Source: Candidatus Altimarinota bacterium (GTDB lineage: Bacteria; Patescibacteriota; Gracilibacteria; BD1-5; UBA6164). From it: 47,118 nt of DNA. The stretch covers positions 1 to 47,118 of the forward strand of contig JAUXPL010000040.1 in NCBI GenBank assembly GCA_030683605.1. The letters are read 5' to 3'. Made by a program: the position numbers and the translations under genes. Below are positions 33,001 to 42,541 of the stretch, piece by piece (position 1 is the stretch's first letter; every line of letters begins with the position of its first letter). Below the pieces are notes generated by a model, which saw only the letters and a list, made by a program, of their open reading frames with translations, was not told the DNA's origin and did not search any database.

Positions 33001-35922
33001 TAATAATAAATCTGTTATTGGTCTCTCACATACTTCCACTTTGTTATTTACTTTTACTAGTCTTTCTGATTTCTTATCTTTGTTAAAATCTTCTATTACT
33101 TTTGCTATATCTATATTTTTATTTATATCTATTTTTCAGTACTCAAATACATATTCTCAAACTTCTTTTAGATTATAATTCAATCTAAGTTTTCAATCTA
33201 GTGTTGGTTTAAGATTCTTATCATTTACTAACATTACTTTTTCTATTTTTTCTGAAACACTTGTAACTGGTCTACTATATCATTTTACATCATTTACTTT
33301 TAATGTTTTGTAATTTTTCTTTTTTATAACTAATACATATTTATCATTATATCAAGTAGTCCATTTTCATTGAGTCAATCATCATTTGATATCAAGTGAA
33401 TTACCCGCCAAGATAAATTTATTCTCAGCACTAAATTCTACACTTGAAGTATTATCATACATTTTATAATCACTTGGTAATTTTGCAATTATTGAATTAG
33501 CACCAGATATAGTATCTCAAACTGAATCAGTAACCGTTACTTCAGCTATATATTTATAATCACTATAATTTGAACTAAAATCAACATTTACTTCAAAACT
33601 TCAAATTCCATTTCAATCTAATACTCATTTTCATTCACTATAAAACTCTTTTTCTGGTTCCCAATAACATCCATAATAACAATCATTGAAATATGACTCA
33701 TCGTAATAATATTGCTTATAAATTTTGTAATTAAAATTAGCCTTTGCCAAACTAGCTCAATTATAATATTTTGATATTACTTTTCATTTTATTTTAAATT
33801 TTCAACTATAAATAGTTTCTATCCAATAATCATGATTTTTTACTTCTTCTTTTTCAATAGTTACCAATCATTCATTTAATCACTCTGTACTAAGTACTAC
33901 TTCATTTTTGAATTTTGGATTTTTAAATACTTCTACATTATACCCTCACCATCAAATAATATTTCAATCTACATATATTCAAATACTATAAAATCATAGT
34001 GTTGATGCTATTGGAATATTTAGACTATCAGAAATACTACCATATTCTGATACTTTGACTTCTTTGTTTACTATTTCTTTTCACAATCAATCAGTAACTT
34101 TAAGATTTGCTATTTTTCCATTTGGTATTGATAAATCTTTTGAATTTCTAAGTACTCATTTAATATTTACTGTTTCACCTGGTAAATAAAGCATTCTATC
34201 AGTATAAATATGAGAATAATACTCTGGTTCTGCAATACTGTATTTATCTAATTGAATTGCATCTTGATCCAAGTTTTTATCTTGTTCCCAATATCAAGTA
34301 GGCACGGTGTATCAAAAATTCCATGGAGCAATTCATGAATTCCATGTAGAGTTCACATAAGATAGATTATTAGCTCAAGATGATATTACAAAAAATGTTT
34401 TATACAATCATTCCCAATCATATTCCCAATCTTCTGAGTAAGTTCTCATAAATGCATCTGATACCTTTTGTTTAAGATCTACTTTTAATATTCATCAAGT
34501 ATTCGTAGTTCATAATTCTACTTGTTCACCAAATACATTTTTATCAAGTACAGTCAAATAATTAATATCAAAATCTCATTTATCATTATTCCATACTTTT
34601 TGTTGTTCTTTGAAATCATTTACTAATACAGTTAGCTTTTGATTAGCAAGTGGTTTTCATCCAAAGTCATTTACAAAGAAAAACGCTTCTCAGTTCTTGC
34701 TGACTTTCATTATAATATGAGAATCAATGATTCAGAAAAATGTAGGATAACTTAATTTTCAATTAAATTGTCTATCTGCTTCTTCTGAAAATTGTACAAA
34801 ATACAATCAAGTTTTTACATTTTCTCAGATTATATCTTTTAGAGTAAAGTCTTTTTTTGTTAATATTACTTGTTTTTCCCCTCCTTGATTTGAGGGAGGT
34901 GTTAGGGGTGAGTTAAGAGCTAAATCTTTTTCACTACACTCAAAATTTTTCAGCTTGTCTATCTCTTTTAAGAAAAAGTCTTTCACATCCATTTTTTCAG
35001 CTTTTTTCCTATATACTTCTATTTTTGCATATGTTTCAGTTGGTATTCTACATGCTTTTATCTTAGTTTTAGTTTTTGCAGAGTTGTATTGTAATACTTG
35101 AAATTTAGGAAGTTTGTTATTTTGATATAGAGATACTTTATCAAGTAGTTTTATTCAAAAATATTTGTTATCTGGTGTTGTAAATACAAATTTATCATTC
35201 CTAGTTTTTTCTCATAAACTTGTATCATAATTCTTTAATGAAATAGTATATTTAGTCAATGGAACAAGTGGTAGTCTAAGAATAGCTTTATTTGGTGTTA
35301 GATAAATATCATCAATACTGAAATCTACTTTTGGTTCAATAACTAGCAAATTTTTTAATCTATTTTTTACTTCTATTCTATTTTTTAAATATTCTTCACT
35401 ATTTTCATCTCAAACTTCAGTGAAAAATTCTAGTGAGAAATCCATTTTTACTTCTGATTTGAAATCATTTTCTACATCAAACAATGCTCAAGTAGAAAAT
35501 TTTACTTTTAGATATTTAGAAGTACATAATTCTCTTTTTTTATTAAAGTCATCTAGAATAATATAATCTTTAGAAAAAAATATTTTATTTTCCTTGATTA
35601 GATTTTTACAATTATCTTCATTTAATTCTATGTATGAAATATTATATAATTCATCACATTTTTTTTTCATAGATTCAAACTTGTTTTCATTGAAAAATTC
35701 ATTATCCATAAATCAGGTTTTATCAAAACCTAAAATAATACTACAATTATCTCTATTTATATTTGCATCATCTAATACTATATTTATTTCTGATACCAAT
35801 TTTTCAGCTCTATAATCTAAATATGATTTGACTCAAAAAAATCCTAATACAAAAACAATGATTGAAAAAAGTATATAAATAATCCACATTAAATGCTTTT
35901 TTTTCAAGTTGAAGTTTTTCAT
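30067..35922 (-). CDS. Bacterial alpha-2-macroglobulin with thioester motif
   Basis: 1951 residues. A membrane anchor near the N-terminus (residues 11-33) is followed by macroglobulin-like domains (DRMLYLPGETVNIKGVLR in the MG region), the bait/MG7 region (RLGEKARVLVRLPFSKGK), ELTVMVVDDSLISL, and the thioester motif YPYGCIEQTTSATLP with Cys1472 and Gln1475. A helical toroid follows (GGFAYWEG, LLAYTYGL) and a C-terminal receptor-like domain. The family traps attacking proteases by covalent linkage and guards the periplasmic or outer surface; bacterial copies are typically linked to pbpC. Two GC-rich inserts lie in frame at about residues 334-349 and 1100-1123. No frameshift was found. Confidence 0.93.
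32555..32622 (-). repeat. In-frame repeat insert in the alpha-2-macroglobulin gene
   Basis: GGATACCCACAAGGGGCATC and GTAGGGGCTTCCCTTGTGGG form an inverted pair of the unit seen at 21824-21890. It is translated as RLPQGKPLQSDEK and CRDAPCGYPEIKVP between macroglobulin-like domains. Confidence 0.75.
34877..34921 (-). repeat. In-frame repeat insert, near-identical to that in htpG
   Basis: 45 bp that differ at only three positions from 37924-37968 in htpG, in the same reading frame. Both encode [13 protein letters not shown]. Confidence 0.88.
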
Positions 35923-36062
35923 ATAAGTATTATTAAATAATAATACTTATATTATATGTATTATAAAAAAAATACCAGAGAATAGAAAAAAATAATTATA
36001 TAATATTTGATATAAATAGAAAAATATTGTATTATTTATACAATATTAATTTAAACACAAAA

Positions 36063-36695
36063 ATGGAACTATACTCATTTATATTTGAATATGATAAATT
36101 CAGACATTTTACATTAAGTTTGATACTCTTTGTAATTATTTTTTGTATCAGAAAATATAAACTAAAAAATAAATGATTATTAAAAGTCATTTCATACACT
36201 ATTAGAGATGTTTTTATTATTTGAATAATTAAAGAAATTATAGATTTGATGTGATTTTGAGAACCTAACATAAGTGACATAGTTGCAAATTCTGTATGAA
36301 TTATAGCACCTATTTATGTATATTATATTATTAGAGAAAGTGAACAAATAGAAAAATCTAAGTTTTTCATATATGAAATTGAAGTATTTAAAGAATTAAA
36401 ACAAAAAATTAAAACAACATACAAAAGGACTAATAGTCTAATAAAAATAAAACACAAACAACTTTTTTATAAAAAAAGAATATTTAATGCTATAGAAAAT
36501 AGAATTTTAACTCATTATTTTAAAAAATCTTTGATAGAATTAGTAAAAATAATAAAAACTACTATTATTCTAAGCCTCATTTGGCTTATAAATATGATAT
36601 TTTTACTTTTCAAAATACCATATTTAGCACTGATAGATACATATAGTCTAGTAATGAAATCTTTAAATTATTGATATAAAAAAGTTCTGAACTAA
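36063..36695 (+). CDS. VanZ-like integral membrane protein
   Basis: 210 residues. The first half has DKFRHFTLSLILFVIIF, IIGIIKEIIDLMGFGEPNISDIVANSVGI and a further hydrophobic segment. This is the VanZ-like layout (DK..H...S, KE..D, D..AN..G). A long charged stretch and a last hydrophobic region (TTIILSLIWLINMIFLLF) follow. VanZ-like proteins are small membrane proteins of unclear activity. The gene is divergent from the alpha-2-macroglobulin gene across 140 bp and ends in a terminator shared with the toxin gene. Confidence 0.65.
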
Positions 36696-36729
36696 AAAAT
36701 ACTAAATCAAAATTGATTTAGTATTTTTT
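36694..36729. terminator. Bidirectional terminator between the VanZ-like and toxin genes
   Basis: AAAAAATACTAAATCAA and TTGATTTAGTATTTTTT form a perfect stem with a 2-base loop. It includes or touches both convergent stop codons. Confidence 0.85.
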
Positions 36730-37018
36730 AAATGTATTCTTTAAAATCTTGACTCTGTCAAAATATTCTATAAACATAAACCTCTTTTTTATTTTCATTA
36801 ACAATGTAGAATATACTATAAGATTTAATTGTAATACACCTAAAATTTTTATATTTTAGTTCATACATTAATGGAAATAAATTTAATACTAGTAATGTCT
36901 TTAATATTTCATTTGAAAGATTTTTTGTAATTGTTTTTGAAAAAGTAGACCTAAATATATATTCAGAAATATTGTTTAAATCATCGAAAAAATCATATTC
37001 TATTTTTACTTTATACAT
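36728..37018 (-). CDS. RelE/ParE-family toxin
   Basis: 96 residues. YKVKIEYDFFDDLNNISEYI (N-terminal helices), a central strand with MYELKYKNFRCITIKSYSIFYIVNENKKEVYVYRIF, the typical R-x-Y/F-I-V-F-Y hairpin of ParE/RelE toxins, and a short C-terminal tail. Such toxins cut mRNA on the ribosome or block gyrase; which one applies here cannot be decided. The gene follows the antitoxin by 9 bp, the usual order. Confidence 0.82.
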
Positions 37019-37027
37019 GATAATAAA

Positions 37028-37198
37028 TTATAAAGTTAAATTATCAATATAATCATTGTTTTTAATATATAATTCTTCAATAGTAGAATATTTTACATTT
37101 CATGATTTTATTTTTAATTCTGTTATATCTAAATTTTGAAACATTTCTAATTCTGATTTTAAAAATGTATTATTTTTTAATTTAAGAATAGTATTCAT
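37028..37198 (-). CDS. Antitoxin of the RelE/ParE-type pair
   Basis: 56 residues starting MNTILKLKNNTFLKSELEMFQ. No classical ribbon-helix-helix or Phd motif is clear, but length, position upstream of the toxin and tight spacing fit an antitoxin. It contains one TGA-Gly. An alternative is a non-regulating partner with an unusual fold. Confidence 0.62.
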
Positions 37199-37237
37199 AA
37201 TACTAAATAATTATATAATATTATTATAATAATATAC

Positions 37238-37282
37238 AAAAAAATAAAAAAATGAAATTAAAATTTCATTTTTTTATTTTTT
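37238..37282. terminator. Terminator hairpin after htpG
   Basis: AAAAATGAAATT and AATTTCATTTTT (about 37248-37272) with longer A/T extensions. It follows the htpG stop at 37281-37283 on the minus strand. Confidence 0.7.
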
Positions 37283-39242
37283 AACCAATATATTCACTTG
37301 CAAATTTATTTGTCAGGTTTACAAATTCTGCTGGATTTTCTAATTCTCATCATTCTAATAATATTGCTTGCATATATGCATAGTTTATTATATCTGATAA
37401 TTTTGAAGATTTTACATCATTATCAAACTCACTTTTCATAGATTCTACTAGTTTATTTTTACTATTTAGTTCTAATATTCTTTTTTGAGTTGGAACATCT
37501 TGTCACATAGCTTTCATCATTTTTTCTAGTTGTGGATCTATTCCATTCTTTGGAGTTTTTAATGCTCATAGTGAATTTCATAAATTATCATTCAATACTA
37601 CTTCTTCTATTTTTTCTCATCAAATAGTATTTTTTATTAGTTCGAATAATCATTTCATATTTTTTTGCTTTTCTTCTTTTTCTTTCTTTTGTTCTTCTGT
37701 TTTTTCTTCTAATTCTATATCATTTGAAGTAATAGATACCAATTTTGCATCTTTATATTCTGTAAATCATTGTACTAAAAATGAATCAATAGGATCAGTA
37801 AAAACTAATACATCTATATTTTTTTCTCTAAATTGAGCTAAATATGGACTAGCTAAAGCTTCTGATTCTGACTTAGCAATTATATAATATATAGTTTTAT
37901 TAGATTTATTTTCTTCCTTATCTTCCCCTCCTTGATTTGAGGGAGGGGTTAGGGGGGAGTTAGGAGCTTTTTCTAAATATTCATCCAATGTAATCAATTC
38001 ACCAGTATTTATTCATTTAAATAATGAAACTCCTGCTATATCAGTTTTCAAATCATATTCATAATGAATTCATTCTTTTACTACTTTTCCATAATTTGAC
38101 CAAAATTTCACATAATCTTCTCTATTATTTTTAAGTGTATTTAATAATTCACTAATTACTTTTTTAGTTAATCATTTTTTTATTTTATCTAGAGTAGAAT
38201 TATCTTGCAACATTTCTCTAGAAATATTTAGTGGTAAATCATTAGTTTCAATTACTCCTGCAACAAATCTAAGCCATATAGGCATTAATTCTTTTGCATT
38301 TTCTAGAATAAGAACATTTTGCACATACAATTTTGGACCATATTCTAGATTTGGATCTGATAAGTTTTTATACATATTTACTTCTCTAGGAGCAAATAGT
38401 ATAGATTTATAACTAACCATTCATTCTACATTATTATGTATCGTAAATAATGGATCATTCCAATCAAAACTTAATGATTGATAAAAAGCCTTGTATTCTT
38501 CTGGAGTTATGTCACTTTTACTTTTTTTCCATATTGGTTTAGTTTCATTTATTTGTTCAAATGGCATTACTTTTTCTTCTTTTTGCTTTTCTTCTTCTGT
38601 TCTACTATCATATTCTCTCATCATTATTGGAACTCATACAAAGTTTGAGTATTTTTTAATTAATTCTTTCAATTTCCAATCATGTACTAAATCTTTGTTT
38701 GCTTCATTAATATAAAGTACTACTCTTGTTCATCTATATAAATTTTCTGCAGAAAATTCTTCTACTGTATAATCATTTTTTCAATCACTAATCCATTTAT
38801 AAGCCTTAGAATCTAATGGAGATTTACTAAATACTTCTACCTTATCTGCAACCATAAAACTTGAGTAAAATCATACTCAAAATTGACCAATTAAATTGTG
38901 ATCTGAATCTTCTTTAGCTTTTTGTAATTTTTCTACAAATTCTTTTGTACCAGATTTAGCAATAGTTCATAAATGAGAAATTAATTCTTCTTTAATCATT
39001 CAAATACCATTATCACTAATCGTAATAATATTATTACTCTCATCTGATTCTACTACTATTTTGAAATCAACATCATCACCCAAAAAATTAGAATCTGTTA
39101 ATGCTTTTAATCTTGCTTTATCTATTGCATCAGCTGCATTAGAAATTAATTCTCTCAAAAATATTTCTTTATTAGAATATATACTATGAGTTAACAACTC
39201 TAGTATTCTACCAGTTTCTGCCTCAAAATTGTGTTTTGACAT
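37281..39242 (-). CDS. htpG: Hsp90-family chaperone HtpG
   Basis: 653 residues. N-terminal ATPase domain: [24 protein letters not shown] with its TGA-Gly, HLGTIAKSGT, and [16 protein letters not shown]. Middle domain: [63 protein letters not shown]-terminal dimerisation region ends [16 protein letters not shown]. It helps client proteins fold using ATP. A GC-rich repeat at residues 425-439 adds [16 protein letters not shown] to the middle domain, between a strand ending LDEYLEK and a charged stretch. The family length without the insert is about 620-630. Confidence 0.95.
37924..37968 (-). repeat. In-frame repeat insert in htpG
   Basis: 45-bp palindrome-containing unit (CCCCTCCTTGATTTGAGGGAGGGG), almost identical to the one at 34877-34921 in the alpha-2-macroglobulin gene, in the same frame. 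Confidence 0.88.
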
Positions 39243-39269
39243 ATTTATATTATTATTAAATTTTAAAAA

Positions 39270-39325
39270 TAATTAACCCATCCTGTCTTTCAGACATCCT
39301 TCCCTTAAGACTAATGGAAGGAAAT
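39270..39325. repeat. GC-rich repeat upstream of htpG
   Basis: TAACCCATCCTGTCTTTCAG and CTTCCCTTAAGACTAATGGAAGG, a degenerate member of the group. It separates htpG from the next gene upstream. Confidence 0.5.
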
Positions 39326-39348
39326 AAGGATTTATTTGTTTTAAAAAT

Positions 39349-39371
39349 AGCACTTAAATAATTTAAGTGCT
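39349..39371. terminator. Hairpin terminator after the glutamate kinase-like gene
   Basis: AGCACTTAAAT and ATTTAAGTGCT form a perfect stem with a T-run on either side. It lies 40 bp past the stop at 39411. Confidence 0.7.
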
Positions 39372-39410
39372 AATATATTATTTTTTTTTTGGATTTTGTA
39401 AAGAGAAAAA

Positions 39411-40277
39411 TTACATTTTTTTCACAAACTTAGTACTCATATAATCATCATTAATTAAACAGCCCAGTCAAGAATTAGAATTTGCTATTATACTTTCGCT
39501 AGCTCATTTGGATAAAACTTGAAATGCACAATCCACTTTTGATCACATTCATCAAGTACCATTATTACTTTTTCATTTCTCTATATATGCTAAATATCTA
39601 TCTATTGAATAATTATCACTTATATCTATTTCTCATCATTGAATTGTTTGTCATTTATCATCCAATAATCAATTCGTATTTGTTAAAAAAATTACTCTTT
39701 TAACTCTGATTCATATTTCCTTGCTATAATTATTTATTACTTGTGTTATATGAATTGTATTCTTATCATTATCAGTTTTACTACTTAGATTTTTTAGTTC
39801 ATCATTACTAGTTGCATCATTATGATTTATTATTACTAGCACATTATTTCTCACCAAATCAGCTATAGTATTTGCTAAATGCTTGTCTTTTTGCTCACTT
39901 ACTAATCATAATACTTTGCTAGCTAGATTTTTTAGTACTACTTTATCTCTGAGTTTTTCTATAAAAGTATTCACATAATCAGAATTTATATAATCATCTA
40001 ATAATACTTGTGATACTATCTTATTCTTTGATAATTTTTCATACATTTGCATCAAATATTGTTGTCATATTGAAGCCAATGCTGAACTAGAAATTTCATC
40101 TATTTTTCATCATTTTTCTAGTATTTTAGATTTTCATAATTTCACTGCTCCGGAAGAAATAATTATAAATTTTTCATGAGTTATTTCTTCATACAATGCT
40201 ATGTCTATTAATAATTTTTCTATATTTTCTTCGTGTATAGAATCACTTCATATTTTTACTAAATTTATATTTTTCAT
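39411..40277 (-). CDS. Glutamate 5-kinase-like amino acid kinase
   Basis: 288 residues. INLVKIGSDSI at the N-terminus, IISSGAVKLG, SALASIGQQYLMQMYEK, VLVIINHNDATS, TDND, KRVIFLTNTNGLLDDKG and NGTGGMGSKVDCAFQVLSKGASESIIAN follow the ProB layout. The typical enzyme phosphorylates glutamate in proline synthesis. It lacks the C-terminal PUA domain and no proA is nearby, so the substrate might differ. The GG and G of the TGGMG loop are TGA codons. The end is 5 bp from the CDF transporter stop, on the same strand, so the two are co-transcribed. Confidence 0.82.
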
Positions 40278-40282
40278 TTTTA

Positions 40283-41176
40283 CTATTTATCAAATTTTAT
40301 CGTATCTTGTGGAGAGTCATCATAAGGATCCAAATGTATCATAACTATCCATTCACATTTATCATCTATTTTTGGTATACTATACTCTATATGATCCCCA
40401 ATTCTATGTGCATCTATAAGCAGTATTTCTGGAGTGAAGACCAAGTGTACTTCTACATATTTTATATTTCATACTTGCCTAGTTCTTAGCTCATGAAAAG
40501 CATTTACTTGTTTTTGTGATTTAATTATTTCAATTATTTTTTGCACTTCAGAATCATCTAATGCTCAATCTAATAGTAATACATATCATTTATGAATAAG
40601 TTCCCAAGCCGAATATATAATATATATTGATATTCATATTCAAATAATAGCATCAATTATATAAAACTTCGTAAAATATATAACAGCTAATCAAAACAAT
40701 ATTCAAGCATTTGAATACAAATCAGTTTTATAATGCAAAGCATCAGATTTGATTACTAAATTATTTGTTTTTTTAGCTACATATTCCAAAAAATAAACTA
40801 ATAATCCAGTCAAAATAACTGAAACAATCATTATTAAAACAGATATTCATAAATAACTAACTGTTTCTTTGTTAATTATTTTCATCACTGCTTCATAAAA
40901 TATATATATTCCAGAACCAGTAATAACTAATCATTCAAAAAGTGCTGCCAATGCTTCTATCTTTCATCTACCATAATTGAATTTCACATCTGCATCTTTT
41001 TCAGAATTATGAATTGCAAAATAATTAAAAAGTGAGACAAATAAATCTAGTGATGAATCTATTGCACTTGATAATACTGCTATAGAACCACTCATTAATC
41101 ATACAACAAATTTTATTACTAATAGTAAAAAAGCGGTAAAAGATGAGACTATAGTAGCTGTTCTTTGTAAAGACAT
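40283..41176 (-). CDS. Cation diffusion facilitator metal transporter (FieF/ZitB-like)
   Basis: 297 residues with six hydrophobic segments. The transport site residues are in SSAIDSSLDLF and SDALHYKTDLYSN (the HxxxD metal site). NYGRGKIEALAALFEG is the family signature. The cytoplasmic domain has HELRTRQVGNIKYVEVHL and DAHRIGDHIE. It exports divalent metals (Zn, Fe, Mn) by proton exchange. The ATG at 41176 was chosen; a strong AAGGAGG sits 39 bp upstream and does not fit this ATG, so an upstream start at a rare codon cannot be excluded. Confidence 0.9.
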
Positions 41177-41214
41177 GTTTTTTAATTTTTTTATAAATAT
41201 GTGTTTTTCAATGC

Positions 41215-41223
41215 TTCCTCCTT
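41215..41223 (-). promoter_or_regulatory. AAGGAGGAA, Shine-Dalgarno-like, misplaced
   Basis: This is the only strong anti-SD match noticed in the window. It lies about 40 bases before the transporter ATG. Downstream of it, an in-frame ATT would extend the protein by 12 residues, and a TTG in another frame opens a six-codon leader peptide ending in TAA. Confidence 0.35.
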
Positions 41224-41260
41224 AATTATAATATACTACTTATTTATTAAATGTAAAACA

Positions 41261-41293
41261 AAAACTAGCTAAAAAATATTTAGCTAGTTTTTT
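41261..41293. terminator. Bidirectional hairpin between the CDF gene and the candidate RNA
   Basis: AAAACTAGCTAAA (41261-41273) pairs with TTTAGCTAGTTTT (41279-41291), loop 5 bases, A/T runs on both sides. Confidence 0.65.
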
Positions 41294-41295
41294 AA

Positions 41296-41470
41296 TGACG
41301 TATTTATAAATTATTCGTTCCTAATCAAATAATTTTTTTATAATTTATGCAACATTAATTTTACCAAGAATTTTATAATATCTTGATAATACTTGCATAA
41401 TAAGGACGAATATTAAGAATAGAGTAAGAAAAAAAGAAATTTATCATAAATCTGATAAATTTCTTTTTTT
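41296..41470 (+). ncRNA. Candidate structured RNA with its own terminator
   Basis: Outer pairing ATTCG(T)TCCT (about 41313-41322) with AGGACGAAT (41403-41411), an internal loop, then TTATGCAA (41345-41352) with TTGCATAA (41393-41400), then CAAGA with TCTTG at the tip. A strong terminator follows (AAAAAGAAATTTATC with GATAAATTTCTTTTT, 41431-41468). It resembles an elongated hairpin RNA of about 120-170 nt, in outline like 6S RNA, but the loop is asymmetric and I cannot assign a family. The terminator could instead serve the minus-strand gene at 41570. Confidence 0.4.
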
Positions 41471-41569
41471 AATGAATGTTTTTTTCAGACTTACTTAAGG
41501 AAATACTCAAAAAGTCCTTCGTAATAATAAAAATCTATATTTTTTAGATGTGAGTTTTTCAGTGTTTCA

Positions 41570-41950
41570 TTAAGCTAAATATCATAAATATATCAGATAT
41601 AATCCTAATATTGATAAAATAAATGAAAACAAATCAAAATCCTTAGAATTGATAACATGAATAGTTGATTTTATAGTGAATTTTGGAAAAAGTAGTAATG
41701 AAACTCATTTTATTAATCAAATCCATCATAATAAAGTAATAAATCAATCTTTAGATACAGTCCAAACATTAAAATGTAATAGAATAACAAATCAAAAAAT
41801 AAATGCTATTATTCAAGAAAGTAATACTAAACCTTTTGATTCCATATAATCAAATATTATATCTTTATAGTAATGCTTATTAAATAATAAAGAAAGCCCA
41901 AAAATTAAATATAATAAACCAAATAATTGAATAATCTCATTAGAATTCAT
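41570..41950 (-). CDS. Small four-helix integral membrane protein
   Basis: 126 residues. Hydrophobic segments at about 5-22 (IIQLFGLLYLIFGLSLLF), 42-60, 70-90 and 105-123. A single amphipathic linker with HYYKDIIFDY follows the first. It resembles small uncharacterised inner-membrane proteins with paired helices, function unknown. Gly residues in helix-helix contact positions (SGIIAFIFGF) are TGA-encoded, supporting the frame. It has its own leader. Confidence 0.62.
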
Positions 41951-42011
41951 AATATTGTAGTTATAAAATATGTATTAAGATTATAATAATATAATTACAT
42001 AAATCAAATTA

Positions 42012-42470
42012 TTAACTAATCTTTTGAAAATCTCTCATTTTTCAATTATCTTTATCAAAGTAAAAATTATATTCTATATTTTTTTCTCCAGCTAAAACTC
42101 TTGGTAACCAATATATATCATCTGCCCACATCTTATCATATGGTATATTATCTATATCAAACCACATAGGTTTTATTTCATCAGTTTCTATTATTTCTAA
42201 TGAATAATCGTTTATGAAAAAAATATGAACATCCATATTCCATTCAGGTTTTTCATCAAAATAAAAATGTAATAATGCTACCTGATGAATATCTGAAATA
42301 TTTATTCATATTTCTTCATTTGCTTCTCTTATCATACATTCTTCAGTTGATTCATTTCATTCTTGCTTTCATCATATTCAATTGAGAACTCACTTACCAA
42401 ATCATCTCTTTTTCTCACCTAGAAATATTTTTCAGTCTTTAATCATTATTCACAAAGTAGCTTGTATCAT
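42012..42470 (-). CDS. Nudix hydrolase, MutT/MTH1-like
   Basis: 152 residues. The Nudix box G-x5-E-x7-REAxEEIGI is complete: GGKQEGNESTEECMIREANEEIGI seen at about residues 34-57. Before it are TLGIMIKDGKIFLGEKKRGFGKGVLNG, the start of the MTH1-type fold; later WNMDVHIFFI and ETDEIKPMWFDIDNIPYDKMWADDIYWLP. The latter resembles MTH1 (8-oxo-dGTP diphosphatase) rather than ADP-ribose enzymes. It removes oxidised nucleotides or similar diphosphates. Half of the box glycines are TGA codons. Confidence 0.88.
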
Positions 42471-42541
42471 ATATATTGATAATTTTTAAAAAATTATAAT
42501 AGTATTTATAAATCATTTGTCAATTTATTACAAAGATTTTT

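Noticed and set aside
39330-39400. Small RNA upstream of htpG
   Set aside because: The only structure is a simple hairpin with T-runs that fits a terminator of the neighbouring minus-strand gene.
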